Below, piece after piece: positions 30,419 through 39,103 of a DNA stretch of 64,000 bases (its first letter is position 1; the number at the start of each line of letters is the position of its first letter). A model generated the notes under the pieces. That model did not search any database. It had not been told where the DNA came from and worked only from the letters and a program-made list of their open reading frames with translations. The stretch spans positions 1-64,000 of the forward strand of contig CACIWK010000004.1 in assembly GCA_902590345.1 (NCBI GenBank), in the 5' to 3' direction. The DNA comes from an uncultured Pelagibacteraceae bacterium (GTDB lineage Bacteria > Pseudomonadota > Alphaproteobacteria > Pelagibacterales > AG-422-B15). The position numbers were made by a program, and so were the translations under genes.

Positions 30419-30715
30419 TTTAAGTCCAAATCTACTTAAAAATTTTTTTTCAAATGACCAAAAATATTGAAATTGTCCAAATGGCAGTGCAACAAGTAGC
30501 AGTAATATTTGATAGATTACAAAAAGTAATATTATTCTAAGCGGCCAAAAAATTATTGGATTTAAATTCTCTTCCTGAAGACCAATAAATTGAAATAATT
30601 CGACGGTGATATAAAGCGACAATGACCCTGTAATAGCAAAAATAATCATGATTACGATAAATTGAGAGAAACTATGAATATTAAGCCGTCTCATCATTAT
30701 TGAAATTATATTCAT
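30413..30715 (-). CDS. small membrane protein, DUF6787-like
   Basis: 100 aa from the ATG at 30715 (a TTG four codons upstream is possible). Two transmembrane helices (about 16-38 and 53-75) and the C-terminal motif LVALPFGQFQYFWSFEKKFLSRFG, which matches the pattern I associate with DUF6787. Function unknown. Convergent with suhB, overlapping by 6 bases. Confidence 0.6.
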   Translation of the reverse strand: MNIISIMMRRLNIHSFSQFIVIMIIFAITGSLSLYITVELFQFIGLQEENLNPIIFWPLRIILLFVIYQILLLLVALPFGQFQYFWSFEKKFLSRFGLKL

Positions 30716-30784
30716 AAAATTTAACAATTAACTGTTGATCAATAATATTATATAGGATATCTACTCACAAAAAATAGAACATAT

Positions 30785-31003
30785 ATGAAAAAAGATAAAC
30801 ATCCTGATTACCATAAAATTACAGTCGTGATGACAGACGGCACAAAATTTGAGACTATGTCTACATGGGGAAAAGAAGGTGACACAATGTCTCTAGATAT
30901 TGATCCCCTTTCCCACCCGGCTTGGACTGGTGGGCAGCAAAAAATTCAGGATAAAGGCCAAGTTAGTCGTTTCAAAAAAAGGTTCAGTAACCTCAAGACA
31001 TAA
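30785..31003 (+). CDS. rpmE: 50S ribosomal protein bL31
   Basis: 72 aa, [20 protein letters not shown] then [25 protein letters not shown] and the C-terminal RFKKRFSNL. The CxxC zinc ribbon is absent, giving the zinc-independent form normal for alphaproteobacteria. Monocistronic; diverges from the DUF6787-like gene. Confidence 0.95.
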   Translation: MKKDKHPDYHKITVVMTDGTKFETMSTWGKEGDTMSLDIDPLSHPAWTGGQQKIQDKGQVSRFKKRFSNLKT

Positions 31004-31018
31004 TTCAAATTTCTAGTA

Positions 31019-31050
31019 TTGAAAATTTATCATTAGTCACAACATATAAG
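31019..31050 (+). promoter_or_regulatory. possible heat-shock promoter before hsp20
   Basis: TTGAAA at 31019-31024 and CATATA at 31043-31048 (18 bases between) resemble the -35 CTTGAA and -10 CAT-rich elements of RpoH promoters. The match is partial, and it is proposed because hsp20 genes are typical RpoH targets and rpoH is in this window. Confidence 0.3.
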
Positions 31051-31081
31051 GTACTGATGGCATTTTGCGTCAGCAAACTAA

Positions 31082-31126
31082 GCTTAGCTCTTAAAGAGTA
31101 AGCAAATTTTTAATCGCTTAAGGAGG
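31082..31126 (+). promoter_or_regulatory. hsp20 5' leader with possible RNA thermometer
   Basis: The Shine-Dalgarno AAGGAGG (31120-31126) can be paired in two ways: the U-run 31107-31111 with AGGAG 31121-31125 (fourU-like, 9-base loop), or CUCUUAAAG 31088-31096 with CUUAAGGAG 31117-31125 (8 of 9 pairs). A competing hairpin GCUUA...UAAGC spans 31082-31103 and, with the following U-run, could instead act as an rpmE terminator. Alphaproteobacterial small heat-shock genes are often controlled by such thermometers. The role is inferred. Confidence 0.45.
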
Positions 31127-31134
31127 ATTAAATT

Positions 31135-31563
31135 ATGACTACATTTGACTTATCACCATTACTACGCTCTAGTGTTGGTTTCGATGCATTTGATAATATT
31201 TTTGACTCGGTTTTTAATTTAAATGAGTCTAGTGGAGCTTATCCACCATATAATATTGTTAAATCAGGCAATAATTACACTATAACAGTAGCTGTAGCTG
31301 GTTTTTCAAAATCAGATTTAGATATATCTGTACAAGAAAATGAGTTGGTTATTAAGGGATCAACTAATGACTCTAATAAGGAAATCGAATTTTTGCACAG
31401 AGGTATAGCAGGTAGAAATTTTGAAAGAAAATTTAGATTAGCTGATACCATAAAAGTTACTGATGCAAATTACGAAAATGGGTTACTTCACATTTTTCTT
31501 GAAAGAGAAATACCAGAACATCAAAAACCTAGAAAAATTCAAATTAATTCAAAAATTAACTAA
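31135..31563 (+). CDS. small heat-shock protein Hsp20/IbpA family
   Basis: 142 aa. An N-terminal FDLSPLLRSSVGFDAFDNIF typical of IbpA-type proteins precedes an alpha-crystallin domain (about residues 35-130) including YTITVAVAGFSKSDLDI, the GIAGRNFERKFRLAD strand and ANYENGLLHIFLEREIPE. Holdase chaperone that binds unfolding proteins. Strong AAGGAGG site, possibly masked at low temperature. Confidence 0.92.
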   Translation: MTTFDLSPLLRSSVGFDAFDNIFDSVFNLNESSGAYPPYNIVKSGNNYTITVAVAGFSKSDLDISVQENELVIKGSTNDSNKEIEFLHRGIAGRNFERKFRLADTIKVTDANYENGLLHIFLEREIPEHQKPRKIQINSKIN

Positions 31564-31585
31564 AAAGAATTAGGAGTCACATTAA

Positions 31586-32581
31586 ATGGTGGCTCCTAAG
31601 ATTAAAATGAAAGCAATATTACACAAAGAATTTGGTGGACCAGAGGTTTTATTAGTAACTAATGATGTTGAGATACCTCAAATAGAAAAAAATGAAGTTT
31701 TGATTCAAGTTCACGCGGCAGGTATAAATCGACCAGACATTCTACAACGATCTGGTGGTTACCCACCACCGCCCGGTGCATCAGAAATTTTAGGCTTAGA
31801 AGTTTCAGGGGAAATTGTTGATGTTGGTGAAGATGTAAATAAAAATTTGCTCAATACAAAAGTCTGTGCACTTGTCCCTGGCGGAGGTTACGCAGAATTT
31901 GTAAAATGTCATACATCAACAATTCTTCCTGTACCTAAAGGCATTTCAATTATTGACGCTTGTACAATTCCCGAAACATTTTTTACAGTTTGGACAAATC
32001 TATTTGATCAAGCAAAGCTAAAACAAGGTGAGACATTATTAATTCATGGAGGTGCTAGTGGTATAGGTTTGACTGCTATTTCTATTGCATTAGCCATGCA
32101 AATTAAATGCATAGCAACCGTTGGATCAGACGAAAAATATAAATATTTGAAGGATTTGGGTTTAGAAAGAGTAATTAATTACAATCTTGAGGATTTTGAA
32201 AGCGTAATTAAAAATGAATATAAAGGAGTTGATGTAATACTAGACATGGTAGGTGGGGATTATTTTCAAAAAAATATTAATGTCTTAAATAGACTTGGAA
32301 GGCTTCTAAATATCGCATACCTAAAGGGATCTAAGGTAGAAGTAAACTTACTGCCAATTATGTTGAAGCGATTAACAGTTTCTGGCTCAACGTTAAGAAT
32401 AAGAAGTAATGATGAAAAAAAACTCATAGCCAATAATCTTAAGAAACATATTTGGCCATTAATTGAAAATGGCAATATTAAATTGCATATTGACCAAAAA
32501 TTTGATTATGAGAATGTTCAAAAAGCACATCAATACATGGAAAATAATAAGAATATTGGCAAATTGCTGCTTAAATTTTAG
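31586..32581 (+). CDS. NAD(P)H-quinone oxidoreductase, zinc-free MDR family (QOR/PIG3-like)
   Basis: 331 aa. GroES-like N-terminus (MKAILHKEFGGPEVL; HAAGINRPDILQRSGGYPPPPG) and Rossmann part with LLIHGGASGIGLTAI. The zinc-binding Cys/His of alcohol dehydrogenases are absent. PIG3-type reductases reduce quinones with NADPH, but the substrate is not certain. The AGGAG site at 31572-31576 supports the ATG at 31586; 22 bases after hsp20, so possibly co-transcribed. Confidence 0.87.
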   Translation: MVAPKIKMKAILHKEFGGPEVLLVTNDVEIPQIEKNEVLIQVHAAGINRPDILQRSGGYPPPPGASEILGLEVSGEIVDVGEDVNKNLLNTKVCALVPGGGYAEFVKCHTSTILPVPKGISIIDACTIPETFFTVWTNLFDQAKLKQGETLLIHGGASGIGLTAISIALAMQIKCIATVGSDEKYKYLKDLGLERVINYNLEDFESVIKNEYKGVDVILDMVGGDYFQKNINVLNRLGRLLNIAYLKGSKVEVNLLPIMLKRLTVSGSTLRIRSNDEKKLIANNLKKHIWPLIENGNIKLHIDQKFDYENVQKAHQYMENNKNIGKLLLKF

Positions 32582-32635
32582 GATATCCTTTGAAAAACTC
32601 TAAAATTAACTTATAAGAGGCACTCTATAATTATT

Positions 32636-33277
32636 ATGAAAACAGCAAAATTACCATTAATGCCAAAAGCCACTGCAATATGGCTTGTTGATAATACCTC
32701 TTTGTCATTCAGGCAGATAGGTGATTTCTGTGGGATGCATGAATTAGAAATTAAAGGTATAGCTGATGGTGAAGTCGGTGTGGGAATTAAGGGATTAAAT
32801 CCTATAACCAGTGGTCAATTAACAAAAGATGAAATCGATAGATGTGCGGATAATGAAGATGAGTCACTGAAAATTATTGAAAATGAAATCTCTGAAAAGA
32901 CTGAGCAATCAAAAAAGAAAAAAAAATATACTCCTCTTTCAAAAAGACAAGATAGGCCAGACGCAGTTTATTGGTTGATAAGAAATCACCCCGAACTAAA
33001 GGATTCACAGGTTGCAAGACTAGTTGGCAGTACAAAAAATACAATTGATGCTATTAGAAAAAGAACTCATTGGAACATGGCAAATATCCGTCCACAAGAT
33101 CCAATCGGACTTGGAATTTGTAGGCAAGTTGAGTTAGATGAGGCTTTAGCTAAAGCTGAAAGATCAATGAAAAGAGCTCAAAAGAAAAAAGAAAAAGAAG
33201 AAAGATTGAGACTGCAAGAAGCAGATGAAAAAGTTTCAGACATAAATGAGTCAGAAACTTCTGCTGTCGATGGATAA
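32636..33277 (+). CDS. trcR: DUF1013 cell-cycle transcriptional regulator TrcR-like
   Basis: 213 aa. The alphaproteobacteria-specific DUF1013 family begins with [20 protein letters not shown] and contains two helix-turn-helix-like parts, the second around [20 protein letters not shown], then the conserved [19 protein letters not shown] charged, probably helical tail follows. Family members are annotated as cell-cycle transcriptional regulators; direct targets here are unknown. Confidence 0.9.
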   Translation: MKTAKLPLMPKATAIWLVDNTSLSFRQIGDFCGMHELEIKGIADGEVGVGIKGLNPITSGQLTKDEIDRCADNEDESLKIIENEISEKTEQSKKKKKYTPLSKRQDRPDAVYWLIRNHPELKDSQVARLVGSTKNTIDAIRKRTHWNMANIRPQDPIGLGICRQVELDEALAKAERSMKRAQKKKEKEERLRLQEADEKVSDINESETSAVDG

Positions 33278-33288
33278 TAAATATTAAA

Positions 33289-33774
33289 ATGAAAAATCCT
33301 TCACTGGTAAGCATCATTATGGGCAGCCAATCTGATTGGCCCACAATGAAGCATGCTTCAAAAATTTTAAAATTATTTAATATAAAACACGAAGTAAAAA
33401 TTATTTCTGCCCATAGAACGCCTAAAAGAATGTTTGAATATGCTGAAAGAGCAGAACAAAGAGGGATAGAAATAATAATTGCAGGCGCTGGTGGAGCAGC
33501 TCATCTGCCTGGAATGACAGCCTCTATTTCAAATATTCCTGTACTAGGTGTTCCAATTGAATCAAAAAAACTAAAAGGCTTAGATAGTTTGCTATCGATC
33601 GCTCAAATGCCAGCAGGCGTTCCAGTTGGAACACTTGCTGTTGGAGAAGCTGGAGCAAAAAATGCAGCATTACTTGCAGTATCAATTTTAAGCAGCAATA
33701 ACACAAAACTGAAAAAGAAATACGCTTCATGGAGATCAAAGCAAACTAAGTCAGTAAAAAATATACCTAAATAA
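33289..33774 (+). CDS. purE: N5-carboxyaminoimidazole ribonucleotide mutase
   Basis: 161-aa class I PurE. Signature segments [44 protein letters not shown] and [14 protein letters not shown]. Purine synthesis step paired with PurK. Its stop overlaps the purK start (TAATG). Confidence 0.96.
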   Translation: MKNPSLVSIIMGSQSDWPTMKHASKILKLFNIKHEVKIISAHRTPKRMFEYAERAEQRGIEIIIAGAGGAAHLPGMTASISNIPVLGVPIESKKLKGLDSLLSIAQMPAGVPVGTLAVGEAGAKNAALLAVSILSSNNTKLKKKYASWRSKQTKSVKNIPK

Positions 33775-34850
33775 TGAAAGCTGAAGTTTCCACTGTAGGC
33801 ATAATCGGTGGGGGTCAACTTGGCATGTTTTTAGCTCAAGCTTGTCAAGAAATTGGGCTTATTACACATATCTATTCTGATACAGATGATGCCCCTGCAA
33901 AGAAATATGCTAATAAAATTATTTATGGTTCTTTTAATGATCATAAAAAGTTAAATGAATTTAGAAAAAATGTTGATTTGCTAACTTATGAATTTGAAAA
34001 TGTTGCTATAAAAACATTAAAACAAATCAATAAACAAATAAAAATATACCCTCCGATTTCGGCTTTAGAAATAAGCCAAGATAGAAAAAAAGAAAAATTA
34101 TTTTTTTCAAAGAATAAAATTAAACATGCTGGACTTTTTTTTATTAATAAGAAAACAAATTTAAATAAGTTTAAAGATAAAATAAATTTTCCAGTTATAT
34201 TAAAAACCTGCAGATTTGGTTATGACGGAAAAGGTCAATACAAAGTAAAAAATTTTTCTGACTTAAAAAATAAATGGAGAAAGCTTGATTATCAATCGTG
34301 CGTAATTGAGAAGGTAATAAAGTTTAATAGAGAACTATCTGTCATTTGCTCAAGAAACATAAAAAAAAATATATGTTTTTATCCACCATTTGAGAATATT
34401 CACAAAAACCATATTTTGTTTGAAACAATATCTCCATCACAAATAGATGAAAAAATAAATAAACAGCTAATAAGAATATCAAAAAAGATTTTAAATAAGC
34501 TTAATTATATTGGCTTACTCACAATAGAATTCTTTTTAGATGATGAAAATAATATCTATGTGAACGAAATTGCACCAAGAGTTCATAATTCAGGCCATAT
34601 AACACTTGATAATGCGAATATGAGTCAATTCGAGTTGCATATTAAAGCAATCACAAAAGATAAAATTAAAACCCCAAAAATCATTAAAAAAGGTCTTATG
34701 AGAAATCTTATTGGCAATGAGATCAAAAGAACCAAACAAATAAGTAAATTGAAAAGTTATAAGTTTTATAAAAAGAAGAAGGCATACGACTATGGTAAAA
34801 AAGCAATTAAACAAGGCCGTAAAATGGGCCATATTAATTTTGTAATGTAG
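33774..34850 (+). CDS. purK: N5-carboxyaminoimidazole ribonucleotide synthase
   Basis: 358-aa ATP-grasp enzyme. N-terminal VGIIGGGQLGMFLAQACQEIG, ATP-grasp core (VILKTCRFGYDGKGQYKV) and the metal site EFFLDDENNIYVNEIAPRVHNSGH. Lys-rich, reflecting the AT-rich genome. Coupled to purE. Confidence 0.95.
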   Translation: MKAEVSTVGIIGGGQLGMFLAQACQEIGLITHIYSDTDDAPAKKYANKIIYGSFNDHKKLNEFRKNVDLLTYEFENVAIKTLKQINKQIKIYPPISALEISQDRKKEKLFFSKNKIKHAGLFFINKKTNLNKFKDKINFPVILKTCRFGYDGKGQYKVKNFSDLKNKWRKLDYQSCVIEKVIKFNRELSVICSRNIKKNICFYPPFENIHKNHILFETISPSQIDEKINKQLIRISKKILNKLNYIGLLTIEFFLDDENNIYVNEIAPRVHNSGHITLDNANMSQFELHIKAITKDKIKTPKIIKKGLMRNLIGNEIKRTKQISKLKSYKFYKKKKAYDYGKKAIKQGRKMGHINFVM

Positions 34851-34938
34851 ATTAAATCTTTTTCTTTTATGTGGACAAGCGTGTATCCAAGTGCTAAAAA
34901 CCCTCAAATTTTAACTTGCTCTTAAGGAGGGCAGAACA

Positions 34939-35136
34939 ATAGTCGAAGTAAGTGTAAAAGATAATAATGTGGAGGGAGCCCTTCGTATACTCAAAAAAAA
35001 GATGCAAAGAGAAGGCATTTTTAAAGAAATGAAGATGAGAACTTACTTTGAAAAACCTAGTCAAAAAAAATTAAGAGAGAAGGCTGAAAACATTCGTCGC
35101 TCACGTAAAATGGCTAGAAGAAAGATTTATAGCTAA
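34939..35136 (+). CDS. rpsU: 30S ribosomal protein bS21 with apparent AUA start codon
   Basis: 65 aa, reading (M)[17 protein letters not shown] then [20 protein letters not shown] and an Arg/Lys tail: clear bS21. The codon at the family's initiator position is ATA (34939-34941). The in-frame codons back to the stop at 34912 contain no ATG, GTG or TTG, and the next GTG lies inside the conserved core. AAGGAGG at 34924-34930 is 8 bases before the ATA, ideal spacing. Ends 4 bases from the convergent pntB stop. Either a rare start codon is used or the base was misread. Confidence 0.9.
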   Translation: MVEVSVKDNNVEGALRILKKKMQREGIFKEMKMRTYFEKPSQKKLREKAENIRRSRKMARRKIYS

Positions 35137-35140
35137 ATCT

Positions 35141-36538
35141 TTATAAAGCTTTGACAATACCTTCAACCATTTTTTTTGCATCCGAAAATAGCATCATAGT
35201 ATTGTCGCGATAGAATAATTCATTATCAATACCTGCATAGCCGAGACCTCTTCCTCTTTTTACAAACAGAACTGTATTGGCTTTTTCTACATCAAGAATA
35301 GGCATTCCATAAATTGGTGATGCAGGATCTGTTTTTGCTATAGGATTCGTTACATCATTCGCTCCAATAACAAAAGCAACATCAGCTTGAGAGAATTCAG
35401 AATTAATATCCTCAAGTTCAAAAACTTCATCATAAGGAACATTTGCTTCAGCTAACAATACATTCATGTGTCCTGGCATTCTTCCCGCAACAGGATGAAT
35501 TGCAAATGTAACCTTTACACCATTTGATTTTAGCGCATCTGTCATTTCTTTAAGTGCATGCTGAGCTTGTGCTACTGCCATTCCATATCCAGGAACAATA
35601 ATAACTGAACCTGCATTCTTCATAATAAATGCAGCATCATCAGCGCTACCTTCTTTGACAGGTCTTTGCTCCACATCTTTAGACACCGCAGCGTCCTCTG
35701 CTCCAAATCCACCTAGAATAACACTGATGAATGATCTGTTCATAGCGGCACACATTATATAAGATAAAATTGCTCCAGATGATCCAACTAATGCACCAGT
35801 TATGATAAGTGCAGTGTTTCCAAGAGTAAAACCAATTCCAGCTGCAGCCCATCCAGAATAAGAGTTTAACATTGATACAACAACAGGCATATCAGCCCCA
35901 CCAATAGGAATAATAATTAAAAATCCAATCAGAAATGAGAGCGCGATAATTGCTAAATAAACATTTTGATCCTGATTAAAACAAAAATAAACAATACCTG
36001 CGATTATGATCAAACCAATTAACAAATTTACAAGATGTTGACCCTTAAATACAATTGGTGAGCCTGACATAATGCCTTGCAATTTACCAAATGCAATTAC
36101 TGAGCCAGAAAAAGTAATAGCACCAATCACAGCACCAAGAGACATTTCTACTAAACTTAAAGTTTTAATTTTTCCAAAAGTGCCAATGTTAAAAGCCTCG
36201 GGTGCATAAAACGCGGCTAAGGCAACGAATACTGCCGCAAGTCCTACTAAGCTGTGAAAAGCAGCAACGAGTTGCGGCATCGCAGTCATTGCAATTTTCC
36301 TAGCGATCACTGAACCAATTAATCCACCAATAACTATTGCAATTAGTACCAATCCTACAGTTTGAATATTGGACGTAAAAAAATTAACAGAGAATAATGT
36401 GGCGAGCACAGCAATTAGCATACCAAACATGCCAAAAATATTCCCTCTTCGAGAACTTTCTGGTGAAGATAGGCCTCTTAAAGCAATGATAAAGAATATT
36501 CCTGATATAACGTAAGCAACTGCTACAAGATTGTGCAT
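35141..36538 (-). CDS. pntB: NAD(P) transhydrogenase subunit beta
   Basis: 465 aa. An N-terminal half of about nine transmembrane segments is followed by the NADP-binding dIII domain (VIIVPGYGMAVAQAQHAL, HPVAGRMPGHMNVLLAEA, DVAFVIGANDVTNP, KRGRGLGYAGIDNELF). Couples hydride transfer from NADH to NADP+ to proton entry. Start overlaps the end of pntAB. Confidence 0.96.
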   Translation of the reverse strand: MHNLVAVAYVISGIFFIIALRGLSSPESSRRGNIFGMFGMLIAVLATLFSVNFFTSNIQTVGLVLIAIVIGGLIGSVIARKIAMTAMPQLVAAFHSLVGLAAVFVALAAFYAPEAFNIGTFGKIKTLSLVEMSLGAVIGAITFSGSVIAFGKLQGIMSGSPIVFKGQHLVNLLIGLIIIAGIVYFCFNQDQNVYLAIIALSFLIGFLIIIPIGGADMPVVVSMLNSYSGWAAAGIGFTLGNTALIITGALVGSSGAILSYIMCAAMNRSFISVILGGFGAEDAAVSKDVEQRPVKEGSADDAAFIMKNAGSVIIVPGYGMAVAQAQHALKEMTDALKSNGVKVTFAIHPVAGRMPGHMNVLLAEANVPYDEVFELEDINSEFSQADVAFVIGANDVTNPIAKTDPASPIYGMPILDVEKANTVLFVKRGRGLGYAGIDNELFYRDNTMMLFSDAKKMVEGIVKAL

Positions 36539-36861
36539 TATTTTTTATCCTGATTTTTCGGTTTCTTTTTATACATTGCTAACATTCTTTGTGTTACTAA
36601 GAATCCACCAAATATATTTACCGCAGCTAGCAAAACCGCTATAAATCCAAAACTTTTGGATAAAATTCCCAGAAATGTCTGATCAGTGCTTGAGACAAGA
36701 GCAAATAAACCGCCAACAATTATAACTGACGAAATCGCATTAGTAACAGCCATTAAAGGAGTATGTAAGGCAGGTGTCACACTCCAAACTACGTAGTAAC
36801 CCACAAAAATTGATAACACAAAAATGGTTAGTCTAAATATATTTGGATCAATTGCTTCCAT
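36538..36861 (-). CDS. pntAB: NAD(P) transhydrogenase subunit alpha, membrane part
   Basis: 107 aa with three or four hydrophobic segments, corresponding to the C-terminal membrane domain of single-chain PntA (VTPALHTPLMAVTNAISSVIIVGG is the conserved stretch). The split pntAA/pntAB form is usual in alphaproteobacteria. It overlaps both neighbours by a few bases. Confidence 0.94.
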   Translation of the reverse strand: MEAIDPNIFRLTIFVLSIFVGYYVVWSVTPALHTPLMAVTNAISSVIIVGGLFALVSSTDQTFLGILSKSFGFIAVLLAAVNIFGGFLVTQRMLAMYKKKPKNQDKK

Positions 36862-37982
36862 TAGCTAAGCTCCTTATGCACGATTTCATTATTTTTTGTT
36901 ACAAGTATTCCTTGAATAATCTCATCATCCCAATCAATACTTATAGACTTGGACTCGCTGTCGATTAATAATGTTAAAAAATTAAGTATATTTTTTGAAA
37001 ATAGCGCTGAAGCATCTTCAGAAATTGTTGAAGTTATATCTTTTGAACCAACTACGTGCACGCCTCCAATCTCCTTAGTCTCACCAGCTACGGAGCACTC
37101 GCAATTCCCACCGCTTTCGGCTGCAAGATCAATTATTATTGATCCAGGTTTCATTGATCTAACCTGTTCCTCTGAAATAAGTATTGGAGCTTTCTTTCCA
37201 GGAATAAGTGCTGTACATATTGCAATATCTTGAGCTGCTAAGGTATCTGAAATAAGCTTTGCCTGCTTCGCTTTAAATTCATCACTCATTTCTTTTGCAT
37301 AACCCCCAGATGTTTCTGCATCCTGAATCTCATCATCCTCAACCATAACAAATTTACCACCTAAACTTTCGACTTGTTCTTTTGCTGCCATTCTTACGTC
37401 AGTTGCGGAAACGATTGCTCCAAGTCTCTTTGCAGTAGCAATAGCTTGTAAACCGGCAACACCAGCACCAAAAACCATAACTTTTGCTGGTGCGATTGTA
37501 CCAGCAGCCGTCATCATCATTGGCATTGCTTTGTTAAATAAATAGGTAGCGTCTATCACAGCCTTGTACCCAGCTAAGTTAGATTGTGAAGAGAGTATAT
37601 CCATAGATTGAGCTCTTGTTATTCTTGGCATTAATTCCATTGCAAACGATGTTACACCCTTATCCCTTAGTTTATTTAGCGTCCCCCTACTATTATAAGG
37701 ATCCAGAGAACCTATGAATAAAGAGCCTTCTTTCATTGATGAAATTTCATCGTCAGTTGGTTTATTAACTTTTATTATGATATCAGCGTTTGAAATTTCG
37801 GAAGCATTATTAAAAATCTCGGCCCCGTTTGCTTTATAACTTTCATCAGAAAAATTTGAATTTTGACCTGCAGAAGTTTGTATATTCACGGAAATTCCTA
37901 ACTCAACCATCTTTTTTACGCTATCAGGGGAAGCTGACACGCGTAATTCTGACTCACTTTCTTTTAAAATATAAGCGCGCAT
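36861..37982 (-). CDS. pntAA: NAD(P) transhydrogenase subunit alpha, NAD-binding part
   Basis: 373 aa from the ATG at 37982 (MRAYILKESESELRVSASPD). The upstream in-frame extension would read through the neighbouring small gene in another frame and is not used. Alanine-dehydrogenase-like domain with VMVFGAGVAGLQAIATAKRLG (NAD site) and the QDIAICTALIPGKKAPILI region. First catalytic gene of pntAA-pntAB-pntB. Confidence 0.95.
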   Translation of the reverse strand: MRAYILKESESELRVSASPDSVKKMVELGISVNIQTSAGQNSNFSDESYKANGAEIFNNASEISNADIIIKVNKPTDDEISSMKEGSLFIGSLDPYNSRGTLNKLRDKGVTSFAMELMPRITRAQSMDILSSQSNLAGYKAVIDATYLFNKAMPMMMTAAGTIAPAKVMVFGAGVAGLQAIATAKRLGAIVSATDVRMAAKEQVESLGGKFVMVEDDEIQDAETSGGYAKEMSDEFKAKQAKLISDTLAAQDIAICTALIPGKKAPILISEEQVRSMKPGSIIIDLAAESGGNCECSVAGETKEIGGVHVVGSKDITSTISEDASALFSKNILNFLTLLIDSESKSISIDWDDEIIQGILVTKNNEIVHKELS

Positions 37983-37993
37983 AAATTTAAAAT

Positions 37994-38104
37994 TTAGATT
38001 AAAAAAATTGCCATCAAAACCAATACTACAACAACACCAACAGACCCCCATAAAATGAGCTTGCCGAAGAAACTATATGTTTTTTTTTGCTCTGATATAT
38101 CCAT
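37994..38104 (-). CDS. aa3-type cytochrome c oxidase subunit IV-like small membrane protein
   Basis: 36-residue ORF starting MDISEQKKTYSFFGKL, then a single hydrophobic helix rich in Val/Leu ending in FLI. This matches the short aa3-oxidase subunit IV family (COX4_pro_2), which alphaproteobacteria often encode just upstream of pntAA, as here (11 bases). Too short for standard ORF cut-offs. The oxidase link comes from family knowledge; no oxidase genes are in the window. Confidence 0.7.
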   Translation of the reverse strand: MDISEQKKTYSFFGKLILWGSVGVVVVLVLMAIFLI

Positions 38105-38193
38105 GATAAGCAGTTAATATATTTCTAAATATCGAATTTAACAGTGTTTTTTTTAGTTAATCTTAGATTAGTGATAATTGATTTATATATTGT

Positions 38194-39096
38194 TTACAGT
38201 GCTTTAGATGGTTTTGAATGATCCCAATCAATAATTAATGATCTTAAAGCTGAAACGAGCGCTAAAGGTTGATCTACCATAATATGGTGATGAGCTTCTG
38301 GTATGTTAATTATCGGTGATTTCTTATCCATCAATTCATTCATATATTTTGCACTAAATCCTGGAAAGATAGATGATTTCTCTCCCCTAAATACCGCAAC
38401 TCTACATTTAAGACTCTTTAGTGTTTTTCTCAAAACTGCTTGCCTTTCCGCAAAATTTTCACTTGTAAAAATATTCATATAACTTGGATCAAATTTCCAT
38501 GTCCATCCACCTCTGACTTTTTTAATAGATTTTTCTGCTATAAAATTCATCGCATATTCAAGAGCGTCACTCTGAGATGGAACTAATCGAAAACGTTCAA
38601 TAATATCTGACATTTTTTTATAAACGTTGTTAGCTCTGACTTTTAAATCGAATTTAGGTGGATTATCAGTAGGAGGCATTATAGCTGTGTCTACAATGAC
38701 TAAACCATACAATTTTTTTTTCATTAAAGAAGCAGCATATACTCCACACATACCACCAAGACTATGACCAATAAAAATAGGTTTTTTTAATTTTTCTTTT
38801 TTACATACACCTACAATTTCTGCCCCCCATGACTCAACAGAATATTTTTTTTTCCATTCACTATCACCCATTCCTCCTAGATTCATGGCTATAACTCTGT
38901 GTGTTTTAGCAAAGTAAGGAGCTATAAAACTCCACCACTCTGCATGTGCCATACCTCCATGAATAAAAATTAAGCCAGGTTTTGATTTGTCGCCCCAAGC
39001 ATTATAGGCAATTTTTGTCCCTTTTATTTTTACAGATAGTGCCTCGGGTTTGTTAGCTATTGCTTTTTCGAACCACTTTGGTACTACATCACTCAT
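38194..39096 (-). CDS. alpha/beta hydrolase
   Basis: 300 aa. Oxyanion region FIHGGMAHAEWW, nucleophile elbow GHSLGGMCG, and catalytic His in EAHHHIMVDQPLALVSAL indicate an active alpha/beta-hydrolase fold enzyme. Substrate unknown. Follows the N-formylglutamate amidohydrolase gene by 7 bases and is probably co-transcribed with it. Confidence 0.88.
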   Translation of the reverse strand: MSDVVPKWFEKAIANKPEALSVKIKGTKIAYNAWGDKSKPGLIFIHGGMAHAEWWSFIAPYFAKTHRVIAMNLGGMGDSEWKKKYSVESWGAEIVGVCKKEKLKKPIFIGHSLGGMCGVYAASLMKKKLYGLVIVDTAIMPPTDNPPKFDLKVRANNVYKKMSDIIERFRLVPSQSDALEYAMNFIAEKSIKKVRGGWTWKFDPSYMNIFTSENFAERQAVLRKTLKSLKCRVAVFRGEKSSIFPGFSAKYMNELMDKKSPIINIPEAHHHIMVDQPLALVSALRSLIIDWDHSKPSKAL

Positions 39097-39103
39097 TTTG
39101 TCT

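Noticed and set aside
37983-38051. N-terminal extension of pntAA (MGVCWCCCS...)
   Set aside because: It lies over the end of the 36-aa upstream gene in another frame, has no family support, and the standard start MRAYILKES is present at 37982.
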